Assembly: GCA_020216745.1 (NCBI GenBank)
Contig: JAIWNQ010000209.1
Location: 1 to 10,000 of the forward strand
DNA: 10,000 bases
Direction of reading: 5' to 3'
DNA from: Candidatus Hydrogenedens sp.
Lineage (GTDB): Bacteria > Hydrogenedentota > Hydrogenedentia > Hydrogenedentales > Hydrogenedentaceae
Part shown: one piece after another, positions 1 through 6,560 of the stretch
Layout of the letters: every line of letters begins with the position of its first letter
How positions within the stretch are numbered: the first letter of the stretch is position 1
Position numbers and translations under genes: made by a program
The notes under the pieces: generated by a model
What the model was told of the DNA's origin: nothing
What the model saw: the letters and a program-made list of their open reading frames with translations, nothing else
Database searches by the model: none

Positions 1-165
1 AACCTTAACGCAATTCCCACAGCCGATACAACGTTCTGGAATGACTTCTGCTTGTCCATGGACTACCCGTATTGCTTTTGCGGGGCATTCGCGGACGCAG
101 GTATAGCAGATCCTACACCGTTCGGGTATTGTTCGGACAAGCTGTATGTCATTTCGGGGTTTCAT
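1..165 (-). CDS. 4Fe-4S ferredoxin-type protein, N-terminal part (cut by window edge)
   Basis: The 55 visible codons encode a two-cluster iron-sulfur domain. The first cluster motif is complete (C17-x2-C20-x2-C23-x3-C27, followed by proline). The second shows C46-x2-C49-x2-C52, and its fourth cysteine should be the next residue beyond the edge. The ATG at 165 lies 3 bp after the stop of the upstream reductase gene, so the two are almost certainly co-transcribed and may be translationally coupled. The wording of this domain (an R-C-x-x-C-Y-T-C-V-R-E-C-P core and an E-R-C-I-G-C-G-N-C second motif) resembles the N-terminus of large proteins carrying a [FeFe]-hydrogenase large-subunit C-terminal domain plus sensory (PAS, kinase or phosphatase) modules. 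That is from memory of the family and cannot be tested here. A small stand-alone ferredoxin is the alternative. The 4Fe-4S call is strong; the full identity is open. Confidence 0.85.
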   Translation of the reverse strand, partial: MKPRNDIQLVRTIPERCRICYTCVRECPAKAIRVVHGQAEVIPERCIGCGNCVKV

Positions 166-168
166 AAA

Positions 169-999
169 TTAGACTTGTAATCCACCTGTAACTTCTAAGC
201 AAATACCTGTAATGTATGAGGCAAGGGGTGAAGCGAGGAATACAATGGGACCAGCTGCTTCGTCTGGTGTGCCTGGTCGACCTAAAGGAATAAGCATGGT
301 TATCATCCCTTTCATGTGAGCAGGAATTCCTAACTGTACTTTTTCACCTTCTACCTCTATTTGCTCTCCTGTTTCTTGGTCTTGGGTCAGTCGTGTCTCG
401 ATAAATCCGAATGCCACTGCATTACAACGAATTCCGAAAGGACCCCATTCTTTAGCGATGGTTTTTGTTAACCCAACAATTCCACTTTTGGCAGTGCTGT
501 AATTTGCCTGACCTACATTGCCATGCAATCCTGATAGAGAAGACACATTGATTATGCTTCTCGGTTCTGGGGTTTTACCTTCTGCTTTTTCTTGTTTTGC
601 AACTTCACGCATATATGGAGCAGAAGAACGAATGATGCGGAACGGTGCGACGTTATGGATTTCTAACATTGCCATAAATTGTTTATCGCTCATTTTATGT
701 ATCATACCGTCCCATGTGTAGCCTGCATTATTTACGATGACATTAATCTTTCCAAACTCTTCAACTGTTTTTTTCATTAACAAATCTGGATATTGTGGGT
801 CAGTAACATCACCTGGTACGGATAATACTTGATAACCAGCATTTTTTAATTCACTTGCCGCATTATCTGCACAAGCAGTGTCATAATCGTTTATTACCAC
901 TTTAGCACCAAACTGGGCGAACAGCTTGGCTGTGGAAAAGCCAATACCTCTACCTGCTCCCGTAACTATTACCACTTGATTATCAAACCACTGCACCAT
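169..999 (-). CDS. Short-chain dehydrogenase/reductase, FabG-like
   Basis: This is a classical SDR oxidoreductase of 276 residues that uses NAD(P)H on a carbonyl or hydroxyl substrate in the cytoplasm. The Rossmann fold begins with the nucleotide-binding motif TGAGRGIG (residues 13-20), followed by D64 and NNAG (90-93). The catalytic set is N116, S154, Y167 and K171 (Y-x3-K), and the C-terminus ends in the family's VTGG motif. It is longer than typical FabG (about 245 residues). The extra length is a charged insert near 133-147 and another near 205-232 in the substrate-lid region, so the substrate may not be a standard acyl-ACP. Start 999 has a good ribosome binding site (AAAGGA, 7 nt spacing). 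The 4Fe-4S gene follows after 3 bp, which hints at a redox role but does not define the substrate. The SDR call is very secure; 3-oxoacyl-ACP reductase is only the default reading. Confidence 0.93.
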   Translation of the reverse strand: MVQWFDNQVVIVTGAGRGIGFSTAKLFAQFGAKVVINDYDTACADNAASELKNAGYQVLSVPGDVTDPQYPDLLMKKTVEEFGKINVIVNNAGYTWDGMIHKMSDKQFMAMLEIHNVAPFRIIRSSAPYMREVAKQEKAEGKTPEPRSIINVSSLSGLHGNVGQANYSTAKSGIVGLTKTIAKEWGPFGIRCNAVAFGFIETRLTQDQETGEQIEVEGEKVQLGIPAHMKGMITMLIPLGRPGTPDEAAGPIVFLASPLASYITGICLEVTGGLQV

Positions 1000-1091
1000 A
1001 AGATATTCCTTTCTGTTAAAATGTTAAATTATACTTATATTTTATCACGAAACTTAGTTTAAGGCTTTTCTGTCAAAATAATCAAAACATG
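1000..1091. promoter_or_regulatory. Divergent intergenic region (SDR / GDPD), weak promoter elements
   Basis: The SDR and phosphodiesterase genes are transcribed away from each other here, so both promoters should lie in this AT-rich stretch. On the minus strand there is a perfect TATAAT (1033 to 1028), about 30 bp before the SDR start, but no good -35 at 16-18 bp. On the plus strand a TATACT (1030-1035) overlaps it on the opposite strand, and an AATAAT (1077-1082) lies nearer the gene. Neither has a convincing -35. The positions are suggestive only. Confidence 0.3.
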
Positions 1092-1097
1092 AAGGAG
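1092..1097 (+). promoter_or_regulatory. Ribosome binding site that fixes the phosphodiesterase start
   Basis: AAGGAG lies exactly 6 nt before the ATG at 1104. The earlier in-frame ATG at 1089 overlaps the sequence just before this site and has no Shine-Dalgarno of its own. Starting at 1104 also gives a cleaner signal peptide (M-G-G-K-Y-K, then a hydrophobic stretch) without the acidic MKEFF prefix. Confidence 0.8.
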
Positions 1098-1103
1098 TTT
1101 TTT

Positions 1104-1991
1104 ATGGGTGGTAAATATAAATGGCTCTGTTTTGTTGTTATCAGCATTGTGACATGCTGTAATTTTGTAGTTTCTGGTGCTACTGCTTCGGATTTAGAAG
1201 GTAAATCAGGGATACAAACAAAAGTAGCTGCACATCGTGGGGGAAAGGCTTTGTTTCCCGAAAATACATTGTTTGCTTATCAACAGACGGCATCGCTATG
1301 GAAAAATTGCTTACTTGAAGGGGATATACAATTAACAGCTGATGGCGTTGCGGTACTTATGCATGACAGTGATGTGGAACGAACAACAAATGGTCAGGGA
1401 CAGGTCAGTAAAAAGACGTTGAAAGAAATTAAAATGTTGGATGCAGGGTTTAATTTTACGACGGATGGTGGTCAGACGTATCCATATCGTGGGAAGGGGA
1501 TTACAGTCCCGACACTCGACGAAGTTCTTGAAGCCTTCCCAACTCATACATTTTTATTTGAAGTTAAACCTTTTGTAGATAACATAAAGCCCATTGTTGA
1601 ACCTATCCTAAAGCGGAATATGACTAACAATGTTTACCTCGCATCAATTTACCCAATGATTATTCAAAAAATTAGAAGCGAGGCACCACAAATTAAAACT
1701 TGTTTTACCACTTATGATGCTGAAGAATTTTTAAGAGTTCTACGAAACAATAAATGGGAAGAATACAAACCACCTGCAATGATGTTGGCAATAAATGAAA
1801 AAATGGAGGACTATTTTAAGATAACTAATGACGATATGAAAAAGATGAAGGAGAAAGGAATTCAAATTCTTGTATTTACGGTCAACAATCCGGAAAGTAT
1901 TAAAAAGTATTTACAATCTGAAGTGAACTGGATTTTATCTGACCATCCTGACCGTGTAGCACAGTTGGAAAAGGAATTATCAGGGAGTTAG
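1104..1991 (+). CDS. Glycerophosphodiester phosphodiesterase family protein, exported
   Basis: This enzyme hydrolyses glycerophosphodiesters (phospholipid head-group debris) to glycerol-3-phosphate and an alcohol. With the start at 1104 it has 295 residues. A signal peptide is visible: a basic n-region (GGKYK), a hydrophobic core at about 7-24, and a likely cleavage after A-T-A near residue 28, so it probably acts outside the inner membrane. The GDPD TIM-barrel signatures are in order: H44-R45-G46, P-E53-N54-T, E72-x-D74, H87-D, then the metal-binding-type FEVKP motif (E153, K155). The C-terminal V-F-T-V-N and S-D-H-P-D segments are also typical. The gene stands alone and converges on ilvB. 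No glycerol-3-phosphate transporter is next to it, so glpQ versus ugpQ type cannot be decided. Two adjacent cysteines in the leader do not form a convincing lipobox. Confidence 0.92.
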   Translation: MGGKYKWLCFVVISIVTCCNFVVSGATASDLEGKSGIQTKVAAHRGGKALFPENTLFAYQQTASLWKNCLLEGDIQLTADGVAVLMHDSDVERTTNGQGQVSKKTLKEIKMLDAGFNFTTDGGQTYPYRGKGITVPTLDEVLEAFPTHTFLFEVKPFVDNIKPIVEPILKRNMTNNVYLASIYPMIIQKIRSEAPQIKTCFTTYDAEEFLRVLRNNKWEEYKPPAMMLAINEKMEDYFKITNDDMKKMKEKGIQILVFTVNNPESIKKYLQSEVNWILSDHPDRVAQLEKELSGS

Positions 1992-2029
1992 GCCTGTTCC
2001 AGTAGTTCTGTTAAAATCGAGAATAAAAT

Positions 2030-2054
2030 GGGTGGTATAGCGTTTATACCGCCC
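2030..2054 (-). terminator. Shared hairpin between convergent GDPD and ilvB genes
   Basis: A 10-bp stem (2030-2039 with 2045-2054, one G-T wobble) closes a 5-nt loop. Read on the minus strand it lies 31 bp after the ilvB stop and is followed by ATTTTATTC, a usable U-rich tract. Read on the plus strand it follows the phosphodiesterase stop by 38 bp but is followed by a mixed sequence. It is therefore mainly an ilvB terminator, possibly serving both genes. Confidence 0.65.
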
Positions 2055-2085
2055 TAATGATTAGATAAAACAGAATTTGCAACTT

Positions 2086-3915
2086 TTAGAATGCTTCTGC
2101 AAAAGCGTCAGAAGCGTCTTGCGGTTCTTCCTCTGGTTTTGGAATTTCGCGTGATTTGATAAAGGGACCTGTGACCATATCTTTATATCCTGCACCTGGG
2201 CCTACCATCGGAAACACAAGTGCTTTTTTGTCTACAACTACTTCGAGAAACGCAGGTCCGTCATCAAACTTAATAAACTCCTCGAGTGTTTTACGCAGGT
2301 CTTCTCGGTGAGTGACTCGTTTCGCAAATTTAAATCCGTCTGCTTCTGCTGATTTAACGAAATCCTTTTTATGCAGTGATTTGTCTGACCCCGAGAAGCG
2401 ACCTTCGAAATACAATGTTTGCCATTGCACCACCATGCCGTCGCCGTGATTGTTCATGAGGAGAATTTTTACAGGGATGTTGTAATTGGTGCAGGTTTCC
2501 ATCTCGCCGAAGTTCATTCGTAGGCTTCCATCTCCATCTATATCGATAACTATCTTATTTGGCTTGGCTAATTTGGCACCGATGGAGGCTGGTAAACCGA
2601 AGCCCATTGTTCCCATACTACCCGAAGTAATGAATGTTCTCGGATGTTTAATATGCAGATATTGTGCGGCAAACATTTGATGTTGACCTACACCTGTAGT
2701 AAAGATAGCTTCGCCTTTGACAATATCATTCAATGCTTCTATAACTTCTGGTGGTTGAATTTTCTGGGCATTACGCTCGTAATTTAGAGGATATTCTTGT
2801 TTTAACTGTTGAATATGTTTTAACCATGCTTCATGACGGCAGGTAATGTTCTTACCATACTGAAGTAATGATTTAAGTGCTTTGCCCGCATCACCATTGT
2901 GAGACCACACTACAGGTTTCACTTTTCCAATTTCGGCAGCGTCAATATCAATATGAGCGATTTTTGCATTTGGAGCAAATTCACTGGCTAAACCTGCGAC
3001 GCGGTCATCAAAGCGTGCCCCTACTGCAATGAGCAAATCGCAGTCCATAACAGCATAATTAGCATATGCTGTTCCATGCATTCCTAACATGTGCAAAGCT
3101 AATGGGGCTTTTGTGTCTATGGAACCGATGCCCATTAGTGTGGTGACCACAGGTATATGGAAATGATTTACAAATTCGTTAAGGGCTGGTGCCGCATTGC
3201 TGGAGATGATTCCACCTCCGACATAGAGCAAAGGTTTTTTAGATGCCCTTAGTAAGGTAAAAAACTCTTTTGCCTCTTCAGGGGTGATTTGGTTGTCATT
3301 AATTTTTTGCATTCGGTTCTGATAGCCATGCATGGGTAGAAGGCCTTTACCTTTGAAAATACCTTCGTAATTTTGGACGTCTTTAGGGATGTCGATAACA
3401 ACAGGGCCAGGTCGTCCTGTTCGGGCAATGTAAAAGGCTGTTCGAACAATTTCTTCTAAATGTTCAGGCTCTTCGACTAAAAATACATGTTTTGCGCAGG
3501 AGGACATTAGGTTGAAGACAGGTGCTTCTTGAAATGCATCGGTTCCTACCGCAGAACGTGCAACCTGTCCACTTATCATAACCAGAGGAATAGAGTCTGC
3601 CATCGCATCACGGATAGGTGTGGTTGCGTTGGTTGCTCCTGGTCCAGACGTGACAAGGAATACACCGACTTCGCCTGATGCACGTGCAAATCCTGAAGCC
3701 ATAAAACCTGCCCCTTGTTCATTAGCGGGGACAATCAACTTTATTGGGTGCTCTTTATGAACCCGATTCCAACGGAAAATAGCATCGTAAGTAGGAAGTA
3801 TGGCTCCACCGCTACAACCGAATATGACCTTCACACCTTCATCGGCAAGCACCTGAAGTATCATATCTGCCCCTTTCATCTTGGTGCCAGCTAATTCATG
3901 TTTTTTTGTAGTCAT
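2086..3915 (-). CDS. ilvB: Acetolactate synthase, large (catalytic) subunit
   Basis: This is the first common enzyme of branched-chain amino acid synthesis: it condenses two pyruvates, or pyruvate and 2-ketobutyrate, using thiamine diphosphate. The protein has 609 residues. The N-terminal TPP domain carries the catalytic glutamate E66 (in A-N-E-Q-G-A-G) and GTDAFQEAP (124-132). The central domain has GARFDDRV (299-306), characteristic of FAD-containing anabolic AHAS. The C-terminal TPP domain has G-D-G-S (461-464), N488/N489 and Q-W498-Q. Start 3915 has AAGGAG at 8 nt. Oddities: the usual histidine before E66 is asparagine; the loop after NN reads HGDGMVVQWQ where classical enzymes have an arginine before QWQ; and a proline/glutamate-rich tail of about 25 residues follows the normal end. 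No ilvN regulatory subunit follows, because the next gene is convergent. AHAS is much the best reading; another TPP-dependent decarboxylase or synthase is less likely. Confidence 0.93.
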   Translation of the reverse strand: MTTKKHELAGTKMKGADMILQVLADEGVKVIFGCSGGAILPTYDAIFRWNRVHKEHPIKLIVPANEQGAGFMASGFARASGEVGVFLVTSGPGATNATTPIRDAMADSIPLVMISGQVARSAVGTDAFQEAPVFNLMSSCAKHVFLVEEPEHLEEIVRTAFYIARTGRPGPVVIDIPKDVQNYEGIFKGKGLLPMHGYQNRMQKINDNQITPEEAKEFFTLLRASKKPLLYVGGGIISSNAAPALNEFVNHFHIPVVTTLMGIGSIDTKAPLALHMLGMHGTAYANYAVMDCDLLIAVGARFDDRVAGLASEFAPNAKIAHIDIDAAEIGKVKPVVWSHNGDAGKALKSLLQYGKNITCRHEAWLKHIQQLKQEYPLNYERNAQKIQPPEVIEALNDIVKGEAIFTTGVGQHQMFAAQYLHIKHPRTFITSGSMGTMGFGLPASIGAKLAKPNKIVIDIDGDGSLRMNFGEMETCTNYNIPVKILLMNNHGDGMVVQWQTLYFEGRFSGSDKSLHKKDFVKSAEADGFKFAKRVTHREDLRKTLEEFIKFDDGPAFLEVVVDKKALVFPMVGPGAGYKDMVTGPFIKSREIPKPEEEPQDASDAFAEAF

Positions 3916-3933
3916 GTTAACAACTCCTTCTTC

Positions 3934-3951
3934 GTTATTAATGTTAATAAC
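3934..3951. promoter_or_regulatory. Inverted repeat in the ilvB leader
   Basis: GTTATTA and TAATAAC form a perfect 7-bp inverted repeat around a 4-nt centre. It begins 18 bp upstream of the ilvB start and ends just short of its ribosome binding site. It could be an operator or a weak RNA hairpin. It has no U tract, and I see no leader peptide rich in branched-chain codons and no T-box. Confidence 0.4.
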
Positions 3952-3968
3952 AATGATTAAAATTTTTT

Positions 3969-3996
3969 TATTTATTTAAGGTGAGATTTTATTCAA
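3969..3996 (-). promoter_or_regulatory. Candidate ilvB promoter
   Basis: On the minus strand TTGAAT (3996 to 3991) is separated by 16 bp from TAAATA (3974 to 3969). The pair lies between the rpsA terminator and the inverted repeat, so ilvB need not depend on rpsA transcription. The -10 is only a moderate match. Confidence 0.35.
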
Positions 3997-4007
3997 AGAT
4001 TAAAGTT

Positions 4008-4043
4008 AAAGGCGCCGCTGAAATTCGTTTCTGCGGCGCCTTT
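4008..4043 (-). terminator. Intrinsic terminator after rpsA
   Basis: An 11-bp GC-rich perfect stem (4008-4018 with 4033-4043, GGCGCC core) closes a 14-nt loop. It begins 28 bp after the rpsA stop. On the minus strand the stem ends in TTT and continues into a T-rich run, so it fits a Rho-independent terminator separating rpsA from ilvB. Confidence 0.85.
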
Positions 4044-4071
4044 TGCTTTCTATACTCCGCTGTTATTGGAA

Positions 4072-6048
4072 TTATTCAGTAGGCGGAGGTTCTTCCTCTG
4101 GCGCCGCAGAACTCGGCGCCTCACCTACACCTACCTCCGGATCCTCCTCTTTTGCTGTTATTTCGGGTGCTGTTTCAGGCATTTCTTCCGTAGGCGTTCC
4201 TTGAGTTGTATCCTGACTGCTTTCTTCTGTTGAAGTTGTAATATTTGAACTGCCATTATGGATTAATTTATCTGCTACTTCTTCAATGGATTTACCTTGT
4301 TGAAGCAGTTCAGCAGGAATCACATCTTTTAGCATAGAACCCACATCAACAGGTTCTCCTGCTTCTGAATGGGTTTGCATAATTTCACCTTCTAAGTCTT
4401 TTTGGTATTCACGGATACTCAGTCCAACTTTCCTCTCGACAGGGCTTATACTGATAATCTTCGCCATAACTTTCTGCCCGACATGAAGAAAATCTTCAGG
4501 ACGTTGAACTTTTTCCATAGACATTTCGCTGAGATGAATCAATCCCTCAATGCCATTTTCGAGCTTTGCAAATGCACCGAAGCTAACTAATTTGCTAACC
4601 TCAACTTCGACATGTTTTCCTATCGGCATACTCTCAATTAGTTCTTGCCATGGGTCAGGTTCTAATTGTTTCAAGCCGACACTGATTTTTTCCATTTCTG
4701 GGTCGATACTTAAAATTTTCACTTCTATCTCTTGGTCTTTTTTCAACACTTCGGCAGGATTGGTTACTTTTTTTGTCCAAGAAATATCGCCCACATGGAG
4801 TAGTCCATCGATACCTTCTTCAATTTCAATAAAGGCACCGTAATCCATAATTGCACGAACACGACCTTTGACTACGGAACCCACTGGATATTTTTCCGCC
4901 ATCATTTTCCATGGGTTGGGTTGGGTCTGCTTGAGACCGAGAGAGATTTTTTGTTCATCAGGGTCAACATGGAGAACCATGACATGGACTTCATCACCAA
5001 TATTCATAATCTCGGATGGGTGACGTACACGACGTGTCCAACTCATTTCGCTGATATGTATCATCCCTTCTAAACCATCTTCCATCTGGACAAACGCACC
5101 ATAATCAGCAAGGCTAATGACGGTTCCTGTAACAATCGACCCCACGGGATATTTCTCCATAGCATTTAACCATGGATTTGGTGTCTTTTGTTTCAGACCT
5201 AAACTCACCCGATGTGTTTCGGGGTCATAGGTAAGAACCATAACATCAATCTTTTGACCTATTTTTAACATTTGATGTGGATTTTTAGGTCTGCCCCACG
5301 TCATATCGGAAACGTGTAAAAGACCATCTAACCCACCCAAATCGATGAATGCGCCAAAATCGGTAATATTCTTTACTTCACCTTGAACTATGGCACCGAC
5401 CTTAATTGTTTCAATAAGTCGTTTCCGTTCCTCTTCTCTCCGCTCTTCTAAAAGTTTTCGATGGCTAACCACGACATTCCGTCGTTTCTGGTTTAGACTT
5501 AGAATTCGGAGTTCCATTCGTTTACCAACGAATTCATCGAGGTCGTTAATCGGTCTTGTGCTGACTTGACTTCCTGGCATAAATGCATCCACGCCGATAT
5601 CCACTTTCAACCCACCTTTTACCTTGCGGATAACTGTACCTTCGATAGTTCCATTTTCTTCAAATATCTTTTGGACATACTCCCAGTTCTTAATACGGTC
5701 CGCCTTTGTTTTAGACAAAACAGGCATACCTTCTTCATTCTCTGGAACCTCGATATAAAAATCGAAGGTAACTCCCTCTTTCAGTTCAGAGCGGTCAGGA
5801 AAATCTGTAATTCTGACAACTCCTTCACTTTTATAGCCGATATCCACAAGCACACGGTCATCCATAATAGAGACCACTTGTCCCTTCACAACCTCCCCTT
5901 CTTGGAACCGCATCATACCCTCTTGCAGAAATTGGTCAACATCGGGCGATGTAAGATACGAATTTAATTCTTCTTTTAACTCTGGAGTCAACGCCTGAGT
6001 CGCCATTTCATCAACTTGTGCATTAAGTTCTGTATACTTATAACCCAT
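4072..6048 (-). CDS. rpsA: 30S ribosomal protein S1
   Basis: S1 binds mRNA on the small ribosomal subunit and helps start translation of messages with weak or structured leaders. The protein has 658 residues and six S1 (OB-fold) domains, beginning at about 51, 133, 217, 302, 388 and 476. Domains 3-6 carry the sharp RNA-binding pattern: D-F-G-A-F or D-Y-G-A-F (S-F-G-A-F in the sixth), then G-x-x-G-L-x-H. Domains 1 and 2 are divergent, as expected for the ribosome-anchoring half. A further segment of about 100 residues ends in a low-complexity tail rich in Glu, Pro, Thr and Ser, making it about 100 residues longer than E. coli S1. The ATG at 6048 follows AAGGAG by 11 nt, a slightly long spacing, but no better start is in frame. 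Unlike many genomes there is no cmk directly upstream. The gene has its own promoter and terminator. Confidence 0.96.
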   Translation of the reverse strand: MGYKYTELNAQVDEMATQALTPELKEELNSYLTSPDVDQFLQEGMMRFQEGEVVKGQVVSIMDDRVLVDIGYKSEGVVRITDFPDRSELKEGVTFDFYIEVPENEEGMPVLSKTKADRIKNWEYVQKIFEENGTIEGTVIRKVKGGLKVDIGVDAFMPGSQVSTRPINDLDEFVGKRMELRILSLNQKRRNVVVSHRKLLEERREEERKRLIETIKVGAIVQGEVKNITDFGAFIDLGGLDGLLHVSDMTWGRPKNPHQMLKIGQKIDVMVLTYDPETHRVSLGLKQKTPNPWLNAMEKYPVGSIVTGTVISLADYGAFVQMEDGLEGMIHISEMSWTRRVRHPSEIMNIGDEVHVMVLHVDPDEQKISLGLKQTQPNPWKMMAEKYPVGSVVKGRVRAIMDYGAFIEIEEGIDGLLHVGDISWTKKVTNPAEVLKKDQEIEVKILSIDPEMEKISVGLKQLEPDPWQELIESMPIGKHVEVEVSKLVSFGAFAKLENGIEGLIHLSEMSMEKVQRPEDFLHVGQKVMAKIISISPVERKVGLSIREYQKDLEGEIMQTHSEAGEPVDVGSMLKDVIPAELLQQGKSIEEVADKLIHNGSSNITTSTEESSQDTTQGTPTEEMPETAPEITAKEEDPEVGVGEAPSSAAPEEEPPPTE

Positions 6049-6080
6049 AACTTAAAATGCTCCTTTCAGAAAAAAAATAT

Positions 6081-6096
6081 CCTGCGAAAAAGCAGG
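6081..6096 (-). ncRNA. Hairpin at the 5' end of the rpsA mRNA
   Basis: CCTGC and GCAGG pair around a 6-nt U-rich loop and on the minus strand run into ATATTTTTTTTC. It looks like a small terminator, but the promoter at 6103-6132 would start transcription at about 6096. The hairpin would then form from the first nucleotides of the message, too early for ordinary termination. It is more likely a 5' cap-like stabiliser or a leader element for S1 control. The stem is only 5 bp. Confidence 0.45.
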
Positions 6097-6102
6097 TGTT
6101 AT

Positions 6103-6132
6103 ATTATACTATTTTTTTAAATTAAAACTCAA
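6103..6132 (-). promoter_or_regulatory. rpsA promoter, sigma-70 type
   Basis: TTGAGT (6132 to 6127), an 18-bp spacer and a perfect TATAAT (6108 to 6103) stand on the minus strand upstream of rpsA. The expected start of transcription is near 6096, giving a leader of about 50 nt. Confidence 0.7.
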
Positions 6133-6145
6133 CCTGTAAATAATA

Positions 6146-6176
6146 TTTCAGATTTGAAAGATATAGGAACTTTCAG
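6146..6176. promoter_or_regulatory. Operator-like TTTCA / TGAAA repeats between two divergent promoters
   Basis: TTTCAGA occurs at 6146-6152 and again at 6171-6177, with an inverted TGAAAG at 6155-6160 between them. The left pair forms TTTCA-4 nt-TGAAA and the right pair forms TGAAAG-9 nt-CTTTCA. The block lies just upstream of the rpsA -35 and across the spacer of the small-gene promoter, so a bound protein could affect both. The bases are AT-rich and chance cannot be excluded. Confidence 0.35.
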
Positions 6177-6182
6177 AATAAT
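6154..6182 (+). promoter_or_regulatory. Candidate promoter of the small membrane protein gene
   Basis: TTGAAA (6154-6159), a 17-bp spacer and AATAAT (6177-6182) fit a sigma-70 promoter. The spacer also contains GGAAC (6166-6170), a typical ECF-sigma -35 core, within a 10-base string (TAGGAACTTT) that is also present in front of the ECF sigma gene. No shared ECF -10 is obvious. Confidence 0.5.
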
Positions 6183-6185
6183 ATA

Positions 6186-6207
6186 TGTGTTTAAAATGTA
6201 ATTACAT
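6186..6207 (+). repeat. 22-bp repeat, left copy, with a 12-bp palindrome
   Basis: This matches 6561-6582 at 20 of 22 positions, including an exact 14-base core (TTAAAATGTAATTA). The right part is a perfect palindrome, ATGTAATTACAT (6196-6207). It lies between the expected transcription start and the ribosome binding site of the small membrane protein gene, a good place for an operator. Confidence 0.55.
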
Positions 6208-6235
6208 CTATAACAGAACAAAAAAGGAGAAAAAT

Positions 6236-6448
6236 ATGAGTAAGGCGACCATGTTAAAAGTCATCAACCCTATCCTCTTACTCCTGTTTATCAATCAGGC
6301 AAGTACAGGTCTTTTCCATCATTCACTTTCACATAAGATGTTTGAGGTCTTACATGAAGGGGGTGGAATTGTCCTTATCATTGTTTCATTATTGCATCTA
6401 ATTCTAAATTGGGGCTGGGTCCGCTCCACTTTCTTAAAAAGGGCATAA
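6236..6448 (+). CDS. Small two-helix, histidine-rich membrane protein (DUF4405-like, possible haem binding)
   Basis: This 70-residue protein starts at 6236, where AAGGAG stands 6 nt upstream; the longer reading from 6185 has no such site. It has two membrane helices, about 8-29 and 43-62. Histidines sit at 28, 29, 33, 40 and 54. H40 (in L-H-E-G-G-G) and H54 (in L-L-H-L-I-L-N-W) are 14 residues apart along the second helix, the spacing of haem ligands in b-type cytochromes. The H-E-x-x-G and L-H-x-x-L-N-W pattern recalls DUF4405-type membrane cytochromes, a family linked to extracellular flavoprotein electron transfer. Most such proteins are longer, so this would be a minimal version acting as an oligomer. 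The haem role is inference. It has its own promoter and terminator and is divergent from rpsA. Another small membrane protein of unknown function is possible. Confidence 0.75.
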   Translation: MSKATMLKVINPILLLLFINQASTGLFHHSLSHKMFEVLHEGGGIVLIIVSLLHLILNWGWVRSTFLKRA

Positions 6449-6467
6449 TGTTGTACGTTTGAAAAAT

Positions 6468-6520
6468 CTTGAATAGATAAAAACCTCTTTTCTGATATCT
6501 ATCCAAGTTGTGTCTTTTTT
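6468..6520 (+). terminator. Candidate terminator after the small membrane protein gene
   Basis: CTTG-A-ATAGATA (6468-6479) pairs with TATCTAT-C-CAAG (6496-6507), 11 pairs with one mismatch around a 16-nt loop. A run of six T (6515-6520) follows 7 nt later. The stem is mostly A-T and the gap to the T run is long, so it would be a moderate terminator. Confidence 0.5.
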
Positions 6521-6560
6521 ATCTATTAAATTTGCTTTTATTATTGTTTGGTGGGTTATT

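Noticed and set aside
1089..1103. Start of the phosphodiesterase at the ATG at 1089
   Set aside because: It overlaps the sequence just before AAGGAG (1092-1097), which is ideally placed for the ATG at 1104 and would itself be coding if 1089 were used.
1011..2017. Exact 12-base repeat TTCTGTTAAAAT at 1011-1022 and 2006-2017 on either side of the phosphodiesterase gene
   Set aside because: It is short, A-T rich, not palindromic and does not extend beyond 12 bases; chance is a sufficient explanation.
4550..4843. 97-codon open frame on the plus strand inside rpsA
   Set aside because: Its composition (Ser, Phe, Ile and Pro runs) is what the complement of S1 repeat coding gives, and it overlaps domains 5 and 6.
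5566..5967. 133-codon open frame on the plus strand inside rpsA
   Set aside because: It lies antisense to two well-conserved S1 domains and has no ribosome binding site or recognisable motifs.
6185..6235. 17-residue N-terminal extension of the small membrane protein
   Set aside because: It includes the palindrome and the AAGGAG site, and the predicted transcription start lies at or after its ATG.
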